From contig NZ_FPBM01000007.1 in NCBI RefSeq assembly GCF_900116715.1, forward strand, positions 1-64,000: a stretch of 64,000 nucleotides of DNA, written 5' to 3'. Both the position numbers and the translations under genes were made by a program. The notes beneath the pieces are model-generated. The model did not search any database. It had not been told where the DNA came from and saw only the letters and a program-made list of their open reading frames with translations. The stretch comes from Polaromonas sp. YR568 (lineage in GTDB: Bacteria > Pseudomonadota > Gammaproteobacteria > Burkholderiales > Burkholderiaceae_C). Shown piece by piece: positions 43,240 through 54,195 of this stretch; the first letter of the stretch is position 1, and each line of letters opens with the position of its first letter.

Positions 43240-45888
43240 ATGACCCAGTTCGCTAAAGAAACCCTGCCCATCAGTCTTGAAGAGGAAATGCGGCGCAGCT
43301 ATCTCGATTACGCCATGAGCGTGATCGTGGGCCGGGCCCTCCCGGATGCAAGGGACGGCCTGAAACCGGTCCACCGCCGTGTGCTGTTCGCGATGCACGA
43401 GCTGAACAACGACTGGAACCGCCCCTACAAGAAGTCAGCCCGTATCGTCGGCGACGTGATCGGTAAATACCATCCGCACGGGGACCAGTCGGTCTACGAC
43501 ACCATCGTGCGTATGGCCCAGGACTTCTCCCTGCGCCATCTGCTGGTCGACGGCCAGGGTAACTTCGGCTCGGTCGACGGCGACAACGCCGCCGCGATGC
43601 GGTACACGGAAATCCGCCTGGCGAAGATCGCCCATGAATTGCTGGCAGACCTGGATAAAGAGACTGTCGACTTCGGCCCCAACTATGACGGCAGCGAGCA
43701 AGAGCCTCTGGTCATGCCAACCCGGCTGCCCAATCTGCTCGTCAACGGATCGGGCGGTATCGCTGTGGGCATGGCCACCAACATTCCGCCCCACAATCTC
43801 AACGAAGTGGTGGATGCCTGCCTTCACATGCTGAAGAACCCGGAGGCCTCTATTGATGAATTAATGGAGATCGTGCCGGCGCCGGACTTCCCCACGGGCG
43901 GCATTATTTACGGAATCAACGGCGTCAAGGACGGCTACCGTACCGGCCGCGGCAAGGTGGTGATGCGCGCGAAGTGCCACTTCGAGGACATTGACAAGGG
44001 CCAGCGCCAATCCATCATCGTTGACGAACTGCCCTACCAGGTCAACAAAAAGACGCTCCAGGAGCGCATGGCCGAATTGGTGCACGAGAAAAAAATCGAG
44101 GGCATCAGCCACATCCAGGATGAGAGCGACAAGTCCGGCATGCGCCTGGTCATTGAGCTCAAGCGCGGTGAAGTCCCCGAAGTGGTGCTCAACAACCTGT
44201 ACAAGCAAACCCAGCTGCAGGACACCTTCGGTATCAACATGGTGGCGCTGGTTAACGGCCAACCCAAGCTGTGCAACCTGAAAGACCTGATCCAGGTCTT
44301 CATTTCGCACCGCCGTGAAGTGGTCACGCGCCGCACCGTATTCACGCTGCGCAAGGCACGCGAACGCGGCCACGTGCTGGAAGGCCTGGCAGTCGCCCTG
44401 GCCAATATTGACGATTTCATTGCCATCATCCGCAATGCGCCCACGCCGCCGGTAGCCAAGGCCGAACTGATGCTGCGCCCCTGGGATAGCAGTCTGGTGC
44501 GTGAGATGCTCACCCGCACGCGCGTCGACGGCGGCGTGGTCAATGCCGACGACTACCGGCCGGACGGGCTCGAAAAAGCTTTCGGCATGGGCAACGATGG
44601 CCTTTATCGCCTGTCGGAAACCCAGGCCCAGGAAATCCTGCAGATGCGCCTGCAGCGCCTGACCGGACTGGAACAAGACAAGATCGTGGCCGAATACAAG
44701 GAAGTCATGGCCGAGATCGACGATCTGCTCGACATCCTGGCCAAGCCCGAGCGCGTTTCCATCATCATTGGTGAAGAACTCTCCGCGATCAAGCTCGAGT
44801 TCGGCCAGACCAAGCTGGGCGCGCGGCGCAGCCAGATTGAACACAGCTCATTCGATTTGAGCACCGAAGACCTGATCACCCCCACCGACATGGTGGTGAC
44901 GCTCTCACACACCGGCTATATCAAGAGCCAGCCGCTGTCGGAGTACCGGGCGCAAAAGCGCGGCGGCCGCGGCAAACAGGCCACCGCCACCAAAGAAGAC
45001 GACTGGGTCGACCAGCTCTTCATTGCCAACACGCACGACTACATCCTGTGCTTCTCCAATCGGGGACGGCTCTACTGGCTCAAGGTCTGGGAAGTGCCTG
45101 CGGGCTCGCGCGGCTCGCGCGGCCGCCCCATCGTCAACATGTTCCCGCTGCAGGAAGGCGAAAAAATCACCGTGGTCCTGCCACTGACGGGTGAAAAGCG
45201 CAGCTTCCCCGCGGATCAATACGTCTTCATGGCCACCTCCATGGGCACCGTGAAGAAAACCGCCCTGGACGAATTCAGCAACCCGCGCAAGGCCGGCATC
45301 ATCGCCGTGGATCTGGATCCGGGCGACTACCTGATAGGCGCGTCGCTTACCGACGGCAAGCACGATGTGATGCTGTTCAGCGACGGCGGCAAGGCTGTCC
45401 GTTTTGACGAAAACGATGTGCGCCCCATGGGCCGCAACGCGCGCGGCGTGCGCGGCATGACGCTGGAAGACGGCCAGGGCGTCATCGCGATGCTGGTGGC
45501 CGAAGATGAACAGCAAAGCGTGCTCACAGCCACGCAAAACGGCTTCGGCAAGCGCACCTCTATCACCGAATACACGCGCCATGGCCGCGGCACCAAGGGC
45601 ATGATTGCCATCCAGCAAAGCGAGCGCAACGGCAAAGTGGTGGCTGCAACGCTGGTCCACGTTGACGATGAAATCATGCTCATCACCGACAAGGGTGTGC
45701 TGGTTCGCACCCGGGTCAGCGAAATCCGCGAGATGGGCAGGGCTACACAGGGTGTTACGTTGATTGGCCTTGATGAGGGCTCACAATTGAGCGGTCTTCA
45801 GCGCATCGTCGAAAACGATGCCACGCTGGACGATATCGACTCCGAAACCGACACCGGCACAGACGCCTCCAACACGGAAAGTAATTGA
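43240..45888 (+). CDS. gyrA: DNA gyrase subunit A
   Basis: 882 residues. Catalytic tyrosine Y122 in [11 protein letters not shown], GyrA-box QKRGGRGK near residue 570, and C-terminal pinwheel repeats such as RLYWLKVWE and GTVKKTAL. It breaks and rejoins DNA in the supercoiling reaction with GyrB. In the quinolone pocket the sequence is GDQSVYD: glutamine at position 83 where E. coli has serine, with D87 kept. Its stop overlaps the ATG of the next gene by one base. Confidence 0.97.
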   Translation: MTQFAKETLPISLEEEMRRSYLDYAMSVIVGRALPDARDGLKPVHRRVLFAMHELNNDWNRPYKKSARIVGDVIGKYHPHGDQSVYDTIVRMAQDFSLRHLLVDGQGNFGSVDGDNAAAMRYTEIRLAKIAHELLADLDKETVDFGPNYDGSEQEPLVMPTRLPNLLVNGSGGIAVGMATNIPPHNLNEVVDACLHMLKNPEASIDELMEIVPAPDFPTGGIIYGINGVKDGYRTGRGKVVMRAKCHFEDIDKGQRQSIIVDELPYQVNKKTLQERMAELVHEKKIEGISHIQDESDKSGMRLVIELKRGEVPEVVLNNLYKQTQLQDTFGINMVALVNGQPKLCNLKDLIQVFISHRREVVTRRTVFTLRKARERGHVLEGLAVALANIDDFIAIIRNAPTPPVAKAELMLRPWDSSLVREMLTRTRVDGGVVNADDYRPDGLEKAFGMGNDGLYRLSETQAQEILQMRLQRLTGLEQDKIVAEYKEVMAEIDDLLDILAKPERVSIIIGEELSAIKLEFGQTKLGARRSQIEHSSFDLSTEDLITPTDMVVTLSHTGYIKSQPLSEYRAQKRGGRGKQATATKEDDWVDQLFIANTHDYILCFSNRGRLYWLKVWEVPAGSRGSRGRPIVNMFPLQEGEKITVVLPLTGEKRSFPADQYVFMATSMGTVKKTALDEFSNPRKAGIIAVDLDPGDYLIGASLTDGKHDVMLFSDGGKAVRFDENDVRPMGRNARGVRGMTLEDGQGVIAMLVAEDEQQSVLTATQNGFGKRTSITEYTRHGRGTKGMIAIQQSERNGKVVAATLVHVDDEIMLITDKGVLVRTRVSEIREMGRATQGVTLIGLDEGSQLSGLQRIVENDATLDDIDSETDTGTDASNTESN

Positions 45889-46457
45889 TGAAAAAGCTGA
45901 TCACCGCACTTGCGATCGCCGGCATGGCCTGCGCCACCGCCGTCCACGCCCAGACGGACGCCAAAACCGAACTGGCCAAAAAAGTGGTCGCCCTGCAGCA
46001 GGGCCCCGAGCTGGACCGGCTGGTCAGCCAGCTGGCTGGCAGCACGGCCCAGGACCTGATTGTCAAATGGGGCCCGCAACTGGAAGCCAACGTCCCCAAG
46101 GCCAAGCAGGCAAAGGCCTCCGAAGACCTCAACACCGAACTTAAAAAGTACGCCGATGACGCCAGCCAGCTGATCGGCAAGCAGGTCGCCAAAGTCAGCG
46201 CTGACTCGCTGGTTCCCGCCTATGCGGAGCGCTTCACCCAGGAAGAACTCCAGCAGCTCGTCGCTTTTTTCGAATCTCCCGCCATCAAGAAATACCAGAC
46301 CGCAGCGCCTGAACTCGGCAATCTTTTTGTGCAGAAACTGGTGGAAGCTTCGCGCGCCGATGTGGTCGCACGCATCAAGCAATTCGACGATACAGCGGTG
46401 AAAATCGTTGGCACCAGCCCGGCCCCGGGAGCAGCCAAGCCACCTGCGAAGAAATGA
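45888..46457 (+). CDS. DUF2059 periplasmic protein
   Basis: 189 residues, signal peptide ending at VHAQ (about 20). The mature part is helical with the DUF2059 region [29 protein letters not shown]. Function unknown; the family is common next to gyrA or serC in this group. The ATG shares an A with the gyrA stop, and its own stop overlaps serC by 4 bp, giving a coupled chain. Confidence 0.88.
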   Translation: MKKLITALAIAGMACATAVHAQTDAKTELAKKVVALQQGPELDRLVSQLAGSTAQDLIVKWGPQLEANVPKAKQAKASEDLNTELKKYADDASQLIGKQVAKVSADSLVPAYAERFTQEELQQLVAFFESPAIKKYQTAAPELGNLFVQKLVEASRADVVARIKQFDDTAVKIVGTSPAPGAAKPPAKK

Positions 46458-47560
46458 CCCGTCCGTTCAATTTTTCCGCCGGCCCCGCAAACCTGCCTGA
46501 AGAGGTTTTGCAACAGGCGGCGGACGAGATGCTGGACTGGCGCGGCAGCGGCATGAGCGTGATGGAGATGAGCCATCGCGGCAAGGAATTCATCTCCATT
46601 TATGAAGCCGCGGAAGCCGATTTTCGCGAGCTCATGGCGATTCCGCCGCAGTTCAAGATACTGTTCATGCAAGGCGGCGGGCTGGCCGAAAACGCCATCG
46701 TCCCCTTGAACCTGTCGCGTGGGCGTTCCGCTGATTTTGTGGTGACCGGCAGCTGGAGCGACAAGTCACAAAAAGAAGCGCGCAAGTACTGCGACGTGCA
46801 GATCGCCGGCAGCAATGCAGACAACGGCCATACCGCGCTTCCTTCGCCTTCGGGCTGGAAACTGCGCCCGGATGCGGCCTACGTGCACCTGTGCACCAAC
46901 GAAACCATCAACGGCGTGGAGTTTCACGCCCTGCCAGACCTCAAAGCCCTGGGAAGCAATGCGCCCCTGGTGATTGATTTTTCCTCCCACGTGGCGTCCA
47001 GGCCCGTTGACTGGTCCCGCGTGGGCCTGGCATTTGGCGGAGCACAGAAAAACCTCGGCCCCGCCGGCGTGACGCTGGTGGTCATTCGCGAGGATTTGCT
47101 TGGCCATGCTTTGCCTGCGTGCCCCAGCGCTTTCGATTACAAGACGGTGGCGGACAACCAGTCGATGTACAACACGCCGCCCACCTATGCCATCTACATT
47201 GCAGGCCTCACTTTTCAATGGCTCAAACGCCAGAAGGAAGGCTCGGCCACTGGCGTTGCCGCCATGGAAAGCCGCAACCTCGCCAAGGCACAACTGCTTT
47301 ACGACGCCATTGACAGCTCACAGCTCTACCTGAACAAGGTCGGCAAGGACTGCCGCTCGCGCATGAATGTACCGTTTTTCCTGCGCGACGAGTCGCGCAA
47401 CGACGCGTTCCTGGCCGGCGCCAAGGCCCGGGGCCTTCTGCAGCTCAAAGGCCACAAGTCTGTAGGCGGCATGCGCGCCAGCATTTACAACGCCATGCCG
47501 ATAGCCGGTGTACGGGCGCTGGTGGAGTACATGCGAGAATTCGAAGAAAAACACGCCTAG
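46454..47560 (+). CDS. serC: Phosphoserine aminotransferase
   Basis: 368 residues. N-terminal [15 protein letters not shown], the PLP lysine in [25 protein letters not shown] near the C-terminus. It makes 3-phosphoserine in serine synthesis and acts in pyridoxal phosphate synthesis. The start overlaps the DUF2059 stop. Confidence 0.97.
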   Translation: MTRPFNFSAGPANLPEEVLQQAADEMLDWRGSGMSVMEMSHRGKEFISIYEAAEADFRELMAIPPQFKILFMQGGGLAENAIVPLNLSRGRSADFVVTGSWSDKSQKEARKYCDVQIAGSNADNGHTALPSPSGWKLRPDAAYVHLCTNETINGVEFHALPDLKALGSNAPLVIDFSSHVASRPVDWSRVGLAFGGAQKNLGPAGVTLVVIREDLLGHALPACPSAFDYKTVADNQSMYNTPPTYAIYIAGLTFQWLKRQKEGSATGVAAMESRNLAKAQLLYDAIDSSQLYLNKVGKDCRSRMNVPFFLRDESRNDAFLAGAKARGLLQLKGHKSVGGMRASIYNAMPIAGVRALVEYMREFEEKHA

Positions 47561-47574
47561 GATTAAATACCCCC

Positions 47575-47640
47575 ATGCTCACCTTGTTCGCTGCCCCGCT
47601 GTGGGTGTTCAGTGCTCCCAGGTGGCCGGGCGGCCTCTGA
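47575..47640 (+). CDS. Possible 21-residue leader peptide before pheA
   Basis: A small frame, MLTLFAAPLWVFSAPRWPGG plus a final Leu, ending with TGA one base before the pheA ATG. It holds two Phe and two Trp in 21 codons. It has no strong ribosome site and no attenuator hairpin was found. It may couple translation into pheA, whose own ribosome site is poor. Weak evidence. Confidence 0.25.
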   Translation: MLTLFAAPLWVFSAPRWPGGL

Positions 47641-47641
47641 T

Positions 47642-48724
47642 ATGACTGCCAATCTTGCTGATTTACGCGTCCAGATCGACGCCTTGGACAGGGAATTGCT
47701 CACCCTCCTGAATCGCCGCGCCCAAGTGGCGGAGCAAGTGGGGGAAGTCAAGAAGCGGGAAGGAACGCCTTTTTTCCGCCCCGACCGCGTGGCCCAGGTC
47801 ATCGATCAGATCCAGCAAGCCAACAAAGGCCCGCTCAAGAATGAACACGTCGCAGCGGTCTGGCGTGAAATCATGTCGGCTTGCCTGGCTCTGGAGTCAC
47901 CGGTCCGTGTCGCTTATCTGGGCCCCGCCGGCACTTTCAGCGAACAGGCGGCGTTGCAGTTTTTTGGCGCCAGCATTGAGCATGTCCCCTGCATCAGCAT
48001 CGACGAGGTCTTTCGCTCCACGGCGGCAGGCAGCGCCAGCTACGGTGTGGTGCCTGTTGAAAATTCCACCGAAGGCGTGGTGTCGCGCTCGCTGGACCTC
48101 TTCCTGAATTCCCCCTTGCATATCGTTGGCGAGATCAGCCTGATGGTTCGCCACAATCTGTTGCGCCTCTCCGAATCCCTCGAAGGCATCGAAGCGGTGT
48201 ACGCACATCCTCAGGCGCTGGCCCAGTGCCAGGGCTGGCTGACCACACATCTGCCTCACGTCGACCGCCGCACCGCCTCCAGCAATGCCGAAGGCGCGCG
48301 GCTGGCCACCACCAACCCGGCTTGGGCAGGCATCGCCAGCGACCGCGCGGCCACCCAGTTCGGCCTTTACACGGCAGCCCATGCCATTCAGGACGATGCC
48401 TTCAACCGCACGCGATTTGCCGTGGTGTGCCTGCCGCAGACGCTGCCCTCCCCGCCGGCGTCCGGCAAAGACTGCGTCAGCCTGGTGGTGTCCGTGCCCA
48501 ATCGCCCGGGCGCCGTGCACGATATCCTTATGCCACTCAAAGCCCACGGCGTCTCAATGACCCGCTTTGAATCGCGCCCGGCGCGCTCAGGCCAGTGGGA
48601 GTACTATTTTTATATTGACCTGCAGGGCCACCCGTCGCAGGACCATGTCAAAGCGGCGCTGGCCGACCTCCAGCAACTGTGCGCCTTCTACAAGGTCCTT
48701 GGGACCTATCCAGTTAGCGATTAA
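47642..48724 (+). CDS. pheA: Bifunctional chorismate mutase/prephenate dehydratase
   Basis: 360 residues from ATG 47642. The chorismate mutase AroQ domain (about 5-85; LRVQIDALDRELLTLLNRRAQVA) joins the dehydratase (about 95-275; YLGPAGTFSEQAAL, VPVENSTEGVVSRSLD) and an ACT domain (about 285-355; VSVPNRPGAVHDIL, FESRPARSGQWEYYF) that binds phenylalanine for feedback control. It converts chorismate to phenylpyruvate. tyrA follows after 33 bp. Confidence 0.96.
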   Translation: MTANLADLRVQIDALDRELLTLLNRRAQVAEQVGEVKKREGTPFFRPDRVAQVIDQIQQANKGPLKNEHVAAVWREIMSACLALESPVRVAYLGPAGTFSEQAALQFFGASIEHVPCISIDEVFRSTAAGSASYGVVPVENSTEGVVSRSLDLFLNSPLHIVGEISLMVRHNLLRLSESLEGIEAVYAHPQALAQCQGWLTTHLPHVDRRTASSNAEGARLATTNPAWAGIASDRAATQFGLYTAAHAIQDDAFNRTRFAVVCLPQTLPSPPASGKDCVSLVVSVPNRPGAVHDILMPLKAHGVSMTRFESRPARSGQWEYYFYIDLQGHPSQDHVKAALADLQQLCAFYKVLGTYPVSD

Positions 48725-48757
48725 TGCAACGACTTACACAAACTCTGGTATCACGAC

Positions 48758-49636
48758 ATGTTTGAACAATTAGGTCTCATCGGATGCGGCCTGATGGGTG
48801 GCTCTTTTGCGCTGGCGCTCAAACGCGCCGGTTTGGTCAAACGCGTCGTCGGTTACAGCAAGTCCCCCTCCACCACGGAGCGCGCGCGCCAGATGGGCGT
48901 GATCGACGTGGAGGCGCCCTCGGCACTGCTGGCGGTCTCCGGGGCAGATATCGTATTGCTGGCAGTGCCGGTGTCGGCCACGGAAGCCACATTCAAGGCC
49001 ATCCGGCACCTTGTCGGACCCAATACGCTGATCATGGACGTGGGTTCGACCAAACGCGATGTCGTAGACGCTGCAAGGCGCGTCCTGCGCGATAACGTCG
49101 GCTCCTTTGTGCCCTGCCATCCGATTACAGGTAAAGAGGTCTCGGGCGTTGAGCACGCCGACGTGGACCTCTACGCCGGCAAGCAGGTCATTCTGACGCC
49201 CATCGAGCGCACCTTCACCGTCCAGCTCCAGAAAGCAACCGACCTGTGGACGGCTTTGGGCTGCCATGTCCTCAAAATGTCACCGCAAGCGCATGACGCC
49301 GCTTACGCAGCGGTCAGCCACCTGCCGCACCTGATCGCCTTTGCCCTGATCAACGGTATTACCGGGCAGGATCACGGCAAGGAGTTCATGTCGCTGGCCG
49401 GTCCGGGCTTCCGTGACTTCACGCGCATCGCAGCCAGTGACCCGAAAATGTGGCGCGACATCCTGATCGCCAACCGCGAAGAGCTGCTGGCGCAATCCAA
49501 GATTTTCCAGGAAACGCTTCAGTCGCTTGAGCAGTTGATCTCCACCAGCAGCGGCGATGTCCTGGAAGTGCTGATCGAAAAAGCCAGTGAAACCCGTTCC
49601 ACCTGGCGCATCTCTTCTCAAAAATCGCACAAGTAA
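48758..49636 (+). CDS. tyrA: Prephenate dehydrogenase
   Basis: 292 residues with an N-terminal NAD-binding fold ([19 protein letters not shown]), [24 protein letters not shown], and [10 protein letters not shown] in the substrate part. It oxidises prephenate to hydroxyphenylpyruvate for tyrosine. It stands between pheA and aroA-cmk, so the three make up one aromatic operon. Confidence 0.95.
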   Translation: MFEQLGLIGCGLMGGSFALALKRAGLVKRVVGYSKSPSTTERARQMGVIDVEAPSALLAVSGADIVLLAVPVSATEATFKAIRHLVGPNTLIMDVGSTKRDVVDAARRVLRDNVGSFVPCHPITGKEVSGVEHADVDLYAGKQVILTPIERTFTVQLQKATDLWTALGCHVLKMSPQAHDAAYAAVSHLPHLIAFALINGITGQDHGKEFMSLAGPGFRDFTRIAASDPKMWRDILIANREELLAQSKIFQETLQSLEQLISTSSGDVLEVLIEKASETRSTWRISSQKSHK

Positions 49637-49647
49637 ACGCGCGGTCC

Positions 49648-51630
49648 ATGTTCGATACCGAGTTCCTGGATATTCCGCCGTTGAGCAGGGCGGGCGGCAC
49701 CGTTCGCCTGCCCGGCTCCAAAAGCATCTCCAACCGCGTCCTGCTCCTGGCCGCCTTGAGCCACGGTGAAACCACCGTTCACGACCTGCTTTCCTCCGAC
49801 GATACGGCCGTGATGCTCACGGCGCTCAGGCAGCTCGGCTGCGCGGTGAAGCAGGACGGCGACACCGCCGTGATTTCCGGCCTGGGTGGCCGATCCGTTC
49901 AAACGCCGGCAAAACTCTTCATGGGCAATGCCGGCACGGCGATGCGCCCTCTGACTGCCGCCCTCGCGCTGCTCGGCGGGGAATTCGAACTCTCCGGCGT
50001 GCCGCGCATGCACGAAAGGCCCATCGGCGATCTGGTCGATGCGCTCCGGCAGCTCGGATGCGCGATTGACTACCTGGGCAACGAGGGCTATCCGCCGCTG
50101 CGTTTGCACCCCGGACAACTGAAGCTGCAAGACCCCATCAAGGTGCGCGGCGACGTTTCCAGCCAGTTTTTGACGGCTTTGCTCATGGCGCTGCCGCTGG
50201 TAGCCAGGCAGGACATCTGCATTGAAGTGGTCGGCGAGCTGATCTCCCGGCCTTACATCGAAATCACGCTCAAGCTCCTGCAACGCTTCGGAATCGACGT
50301 GAAGCGCGAAGGCTGGGAGCGTTTCATTATTCCCGCCGGCAGCCGGTACCGATCACCGGGCGAAATCCACGTCGAGGGCGACGCATCGTCTGCTAGCTAT
50401 TTCATAGCACTGGGCGCAATAGCATCAGGGGCTGGCAGCCAAAAACACATAGAAATCCTGGGTGTGGGCGCCGATTCCATTCAGGGCGACATCCGCTTTG
50501 TAGAAGCGGCCCAGATGATGGGCGCCCAGATTGAGAGCACGCCGAATTCCTTGCGCATCTCCCGCGGCGCATGGCCGCTCAAGGCGATTGACCTGGACTG
50601 CAATCACATTCCGGATGCAGCGATGACGCTGGCCGCGATGGCGCTTTATGCCGATGGCACGACCACCTTGCGCAATATCGCCAGCTGGCGCGTCAAGGAA
50701 ACCGACCGCATTGCGGCCATGGCCTGCGAACTGCAAAAGCTGGGCGCCACGGTCGAAGAAGGCGCCGATTACCTCAAGATCACACCGCCAGCCCGGTGGA
50801 AGGCCGCGTCCATCCACACCTACGACGACCACCGCATCGCCATGTGCTTTTCGCTGGCCGCCTTTAATCCGGCCCAGTTGCCGGTGCGGATCCTGGACCC
50901 GAAATGCGTTGCCAAGACCTTTCCGGACTATTTCGAAGCCCTCTTTTCCGTGGCCAGCGCCGAAACCGCCCACGTTCCCGTGATCTGCATTGACGGCCCC
51001 ACCGCCTCCGGCAAGGGAACGCTGGCCTCCGTGGTCGCGCATCGGCTGGGCTATCACTACCTGGATTCCGGCGCGTTGTATCGGCTGAGTGCCCACGCCG
51101 CAGCGTTGGCAGGCATTTCGCTGGATGACGGCCCAGGCGTCGCCCGTGTGGCGCGCACCATGCCGGTGCGTTTCCAGGGCGACCGCATCTTCCTTGCGGC
51201 CGAGGACGTTTCCGAGGCCATTCGCACGGAGCCCGCAGGCATGGCTGCCTCCCGGGTATCTGCCCATCCCGAAGTACGGGCCGCCTTGCTGGAGCTCCAG
51301 CACAGTTTCCGGCGCCTTCCAGGCCTGGTCGCCGACGGCCGCGACATGGGAACCGTCATATTTCCGGCGGCGCCACTCAAAGTCTTCCTGACAGCCAGCG
51401 CCCTTCACCGGGCCGAACGCAGGCATAAGCAGTTGATTTCAAAGGGAAATTCGGCTACAATAGCCGCGATTCAGCAAGATTTAGAGGCACGCGATGCCCG
51501 CGATTCGTCGCGACAAGCCGCCCCTTTGAAACCTGCTGATGACGCCCGCCAGCTGGACAACTCTGATTTGTCGATTGAAGAATCGGTGAAGCAGGTGATT
51601 GACTGGTGGCAAGGCACCCGGCCCTTCTGA
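49648..51630 (+). CDS. aroA-cmk: Fused EPSP synthase/cytidylate kinase
   Basis: 660 residues in one frame. Residues 1-440 are EPSP synthase: [43 protein letters not shown]. From about 443 cytidylate kinase begins: [16 protein letters not shown] (P-loop), LDSGALYR and [12 protein letters not shown]. The first makes EPSP for chorismate; the second phosphorylates CMP and dCMP. In many bacteria these are separate adjacent genes; here the stop and spacer are gone. A strong promoter for rpsA lies within the kinase part. Confidence 0.96.
   Translation: MFDTEFLDIPPLSRAGGTVRLPGSKSISNRVLLLAALSHGETTVHDLLSSDDTAVMLTALRQLGCAVKQDGDTAVISGLGGRSVQTPAKLFMGNAGTAMRPLTAALALLGGEFELSGVPRMHERPIGDLVDALRQLGCAIDYLGNEGYPPLRLHPGQLKLQDPIKVRGDVSSQFLTALLMALPLVARQDICIEVVGELISRPYIEITLKLLQRFGIDVKREGWERFIIPAGSRYRSPGEIHVEGDASSASYFIALGAIASGAGSQKHIEILGVGADSIQGDIRFVEAAQMMGAQIESTPNSLRISRGAWPLKAIDLDCNHIPDAAMTLAAMALYADGTTTLRNIASWRVKETDRIAAMACELQKLGATVEEGADYLKITPPARWKAASIHTYDDHRIAMCFSLAAFNPAQLPVRILDPKCVAKTFPDYFEALFSVASAETAHVPVICIDGPTASGKGTLASVVAHRLGYHYLDSGALYRLSAHAAALAGISLDDGPGVARVARTMPVRFQGDRIFLAAEDVSEAIRTEPAGMAASRVSAHPEVRAALLELQHSFRRLPGLVADGRDMGTVIFPAAPLKVFLTASALHRAERRHKQLISKGNSATIAAIQQDLEARDARDSSRQAAPLKPADDARQLDNSDLSIEESVKQVIDWWQGTRPF
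51433..51461 (+). promoter_or_regulatory. Sigma-70 promoter of rpsA inside cmk
   Basis: TTGATT, 17-bp spacer, TACAAT. Located in the kinase coding sequence, 320 bp before the rpsA ATG, so the transcript would carry a long leader. Confidence 0.65.
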
Positions 51631-51712
51631 CCCCCGACGCGCACCCTGCGCATGGTTAGCAGGTTCATTAACGTAACCCGCGGTCTTACTAGACGTTTGG
51701 CCGCATAAAACC

Positions 51713-51742
51713 GCCGCAAGCAGCTATAAAAACAGTAGCAAT
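51713..51742 (-). repeat. Dispersed short repeat, copy 5
   Basis: On the minus strand it reads AATTGCTACTGTTTTTATAG then CTGCTTGCGG. It shares TTGCTA, TAGCTGCTTGCG with copies 2 and 3. It lies in the untranslated leader of rpsA, 39-68 bp before the start codon. Confidence 0.55.
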
Positions 51743-51780
51743 TCCGCTATTGGAACCCTGTTGTGTGGACTAGGAAAATC

Positions 51781-53466
51781 ATGTCTGAATCTTTTGCCGA
51801 CCTATTTAACGAATCGCTGCAACGCTCTGAAATGCGTACCGGTGAAGTCATCACCGCTGAAGTAGTGCGTATCGATCACAACCACGTGGTTGTGAATGCC
51901 GGACTCAAATCCGAGGCTTATGTCCCCCTCGAAGAATTCAAGAACGACCAGGGCGAACTCGAAGTCCAGGTCGGCGATTTCGTCTCCGTGGCGATCGACT
52001 CCGTCGAAAACGGCTATGGCGACACCCTGCTGTCCCGCGACAAGGCCAAGCGCCTGGCTTCGTGGATGAGCCTGGAAAAAGCCCTGGAATCCGGCGAGTT
52101 CGTCACTGGCCAGACCAGCGGCAAAGTCAAGGGCGGCCTCACCGTCCTCGTCAACGGCATCCGCGCCTTCCTGCCCGGCTCGCTCATCGACACCCGCCCC
52201 ATCAAGGACTTGTCTCCGTACGAGAACAAGACCATGGAATTCAAGGTTATCAAGCTGGACCGCAAGCGCAACAACGTGGTGCTGAGCCGCCGCGCCGTGG
52301 TCGAAGCCAGCATGGGCGAAGAACGCGCCAAGCTGATGGAAACCCTGAAGGAAGGCACTGCCGTCAAGGGCGTCGTCAAGAACATCACCGAATACGGTGC
52401 GTTCGTTGACCTCGGCGGCATCGACGGCCTGCTGCACATCACCGACATGGCATGGCGCCGCGTGCGTCACCCAAGCGAAGTGGTGACGGCTGGCCAGGAA
52501 ATCGTTGCCAAGATCCTGAAGTTCGACACCGAAAAGAACCGTGTCTCGCTGGGTCTGAAGCAAATGGGCGACGACCCATGGATGGGCGTGAATCGCCGCT
52601 ATCCGCAAGGCACGCGCCTGTTCGGCAAGATCACCAACATCGCCGACTACGGCGCGTTTGTGGAACTCGAACCCGGCATCGAAGGCCTGGTCCACGTGTC
52701 CGAAATGGACTGGACCAACAAGAACGTGGCACCGAGCAAGCTCGTGGCGCTGGGCGACGAAGTCGAAGTCATGGTCCTCGAGATCGACGAAGACAAGCGC
52801 CGCATCAGCCTGGGCATGAAGCAGTGCAAGGCCAACCCATGGCAAGAATTCGCACAGGAAACCAAGCGCGGCGACCGCGTCAAGGGCCCGATCAAGTCGA
52901 TCACCGACTTCGGCGTCTTTGTGGGCCTGGCTGCCGGTATCGACGGCCTGGTGCACCTGTCCGACCTCTCGTGGAATGAGCCCGGCGAAGCCGCCGTGCG
53001 CAACTACAAAAAGGGCCAGGAAGTCGAAGCGATCGTGCTGGCTGTCGACGTCGACCGCGAACGCATCTCCCTGGGCATCAAGCAGCTGGATTCCGATCCG
53101 TTCACCACGTTCGTGTCGATCAACGACAAGGGCGCGATCGTGACCGGCAAGGTCAAGACCGTTGACGCCAAGGGCGCCGAGATCGACCTGGGCGAAGACA
53201 TCATCGGTTACCTGCGCGCCAGCGAAATCAGCCGCGACCGCGTCGAAGACGCACGCAATGTGCTGAAAGAAGGCGACGAAGTCTCCGCAGTCGTGGTGAA
53301 CGTGGATCGCAAGACCCGCAACATCCAGCTGTCGGTCAAGGCCAAGGACAACGCTGACCAGCAGGAAGCCATGGCTAACCTGAGCCAGCAGTCCTCGCGT
53401 GAAAACGCCGGCACGACCAGCCTGGGCGCACTGCTGCGCGCCAAGCTGGACAACAACGAGAAGTAA
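51781..53466 (+). CDS. rpsA: 30S ribosomal protein S1
   Basis: 561 residues with six S1 RNA-binding repeats. The third to sixth are recognised by [41 protein letters not shown] and [21 protein letters not shown]. It binds mRNA leader sequences to the 30S subunit. The start at ATG 51781 (MSESFADL) follows AGGAAAATC; the longer frame adds six residues without support. Confidence 0.97.
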   Translation: MSESFADLFNESLQRSEMRTGEVITAEVVRIDHNHVVVNAGLKSEAYVPLEEFKNDQGELEVQVGDFVSVAIDSVENGYGDTLLSRDKAKRLASWMSLEKALESGEFVTGQTSGKVKGGLTVLVNGIRAFLPGSLIDTRPIKDLSPYENKTMEFKVIKLDRKRNNVVLSRRAVVEASMGEERAKLMETLKEGTAVKGVVKNITEYGAFVDLGGIDGLLHITDMAWRRVRHPSEVVTAGQEIVAKILKFDTEKNRVSLGLKQMGDDPWMGVNRRYPQGTRLFGKITNIADYGAFVELEPGIEGLVHVSEMDWTNKNVAPSKLVALGDEVEVMVLEIDEDKRRISLGMKQCKANPWQEFAQETKRGDRVKGPIKSITDFGVFVGLAAGIDGLVHLSDLSWNEPGEAAVRNYKKGQEVEAIVLAVDVDRERISLGIKQLDSDPFTTFVSINDKGAIVTGKVKTVDAKGAEIDLGEDIIGYLRASEISRDRVEDARNVLKEGDEVSAVVVNVDRKTRNIQLSVKAKDNADQQEAMANLSQQSSRENAGTTSLGALLRAKLDNNEK

Positions 53467-53535
53467 GAAGGCAACCGTGCGGCGGTGTGATGCGCTTTTG
53501 GCGGATCGCATCGCTGTACAGCTACTTTTGCACCC

Positions 53536-53850
53536 ATGACCCGAAGCGACCTTGTTGAAGAACTGGCGGCCCGATTCAGCCAGCTGACACACCGCGACGC
53601 CGAGTATGCCGTCAAGACGATTCTTGACGCCATGAGCGACGCGCTGGTGCGCGGCCACCGGATTGAAATCAGGGGCTTTGGCAGCTTCTCCATCAACCGC
53701 CGCCCGCCCCGCATGGGGCGCAACCCGCGGTCCGGCGAAAGCGTGGCCATCCCGGAAAAACGGGTGCCGCATTTCAAGCCCGGAAAGGCATTGCGGGAAG
53801 CCGTTGATGCCCGGACCCAGGAGTTGCTGGCGGTCAAGGAACCCAAGTAA
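53536..53850 (+). CDS. ihfB: Integration host factor beta subunit
   Basis: 104 residues with the HU/IHF signature [21 protein letters not shown] (positions near 47-67) and start [13 protein letters not shown]. It bends DNA as a heterodimer with IhfA. The classic order rpsA-ihfB is kept, with 69 bp between. Confidence 0.96.
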   Translation: MTRSDLVEELAARFSQLTHRDAEYAVKTILDAMSDALVRGHRIEIRGFGSFSINRRPPRMGRNPRSGESVAIPEKRVPHFKPGKALREAVDARTQELLAVKEPK

Positions 53851-53913
53851 GGTCTTCCTGTTGCTCCCCGATGGGCTGGCTACAATCGCCAGACCACTAC
53901 GGGGGATCTTCCA

Positions 53914-54195
53914 GTGAAATACCTCATGTGGCTGCTTAAGGCAGCCATTTTTTTTACCCTGTTTGCTTTCGCACTGAATAACCAGCAAACGGTTTCGGTG
54001 TATTTCTTTTTTGGCACCCTGTGGCAAGCGCCTTTGGTGCTGGTTGTTCTGGCCGCCTTCGCCTGCGGACTGGCGCTCGGCATATTTGTCATGATGCCGC
54101 GCTGGTGGAAGAAACGCAAAGCGGCCAAACACACCTCATCCGGCGGACCTCATACCGTGACCGACGATCCTTCCACACTCCACCATGGAATTTGA
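53914..54195 (+). CDS. lapA: Lipopolysaccharide assembly protein A
   Basis: 93 residues, two membrane helices (about 5-25 and 42-62) and a basic cytoplasmic tail, the LapA/DUF1049 form, including FALNNQQTVSVYFFFG. GTG start after GGGGGATC. With LapB it controls LpxC turnover and so lipopolysaccharide amount. A TACAAT hexamer at 53881 could be part of a promoter. Its stop overlaps lapB by 11 bp. Confidence 0.92.
   Translation: MKYLMWLLKAAIFFTLFAFALNNQQTVSVYFFFGTLWQAPLVLVVLAAFACGLALGIFVMMPRWWKKRKAAKHTSSGGPHTVTDDPSTLHHGI

Noticed and set aside
50390-50445. Repeat-like TAGC stretch inside aroA
   Set aside because: Encodes the conserved SSASYF region of EPSP synthase, so conservation explains it.
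51802-54132. 776-codon open frame opposite rpsA and ihfB
   Set aside because: Antisense shadow of rpsA; no domain features.
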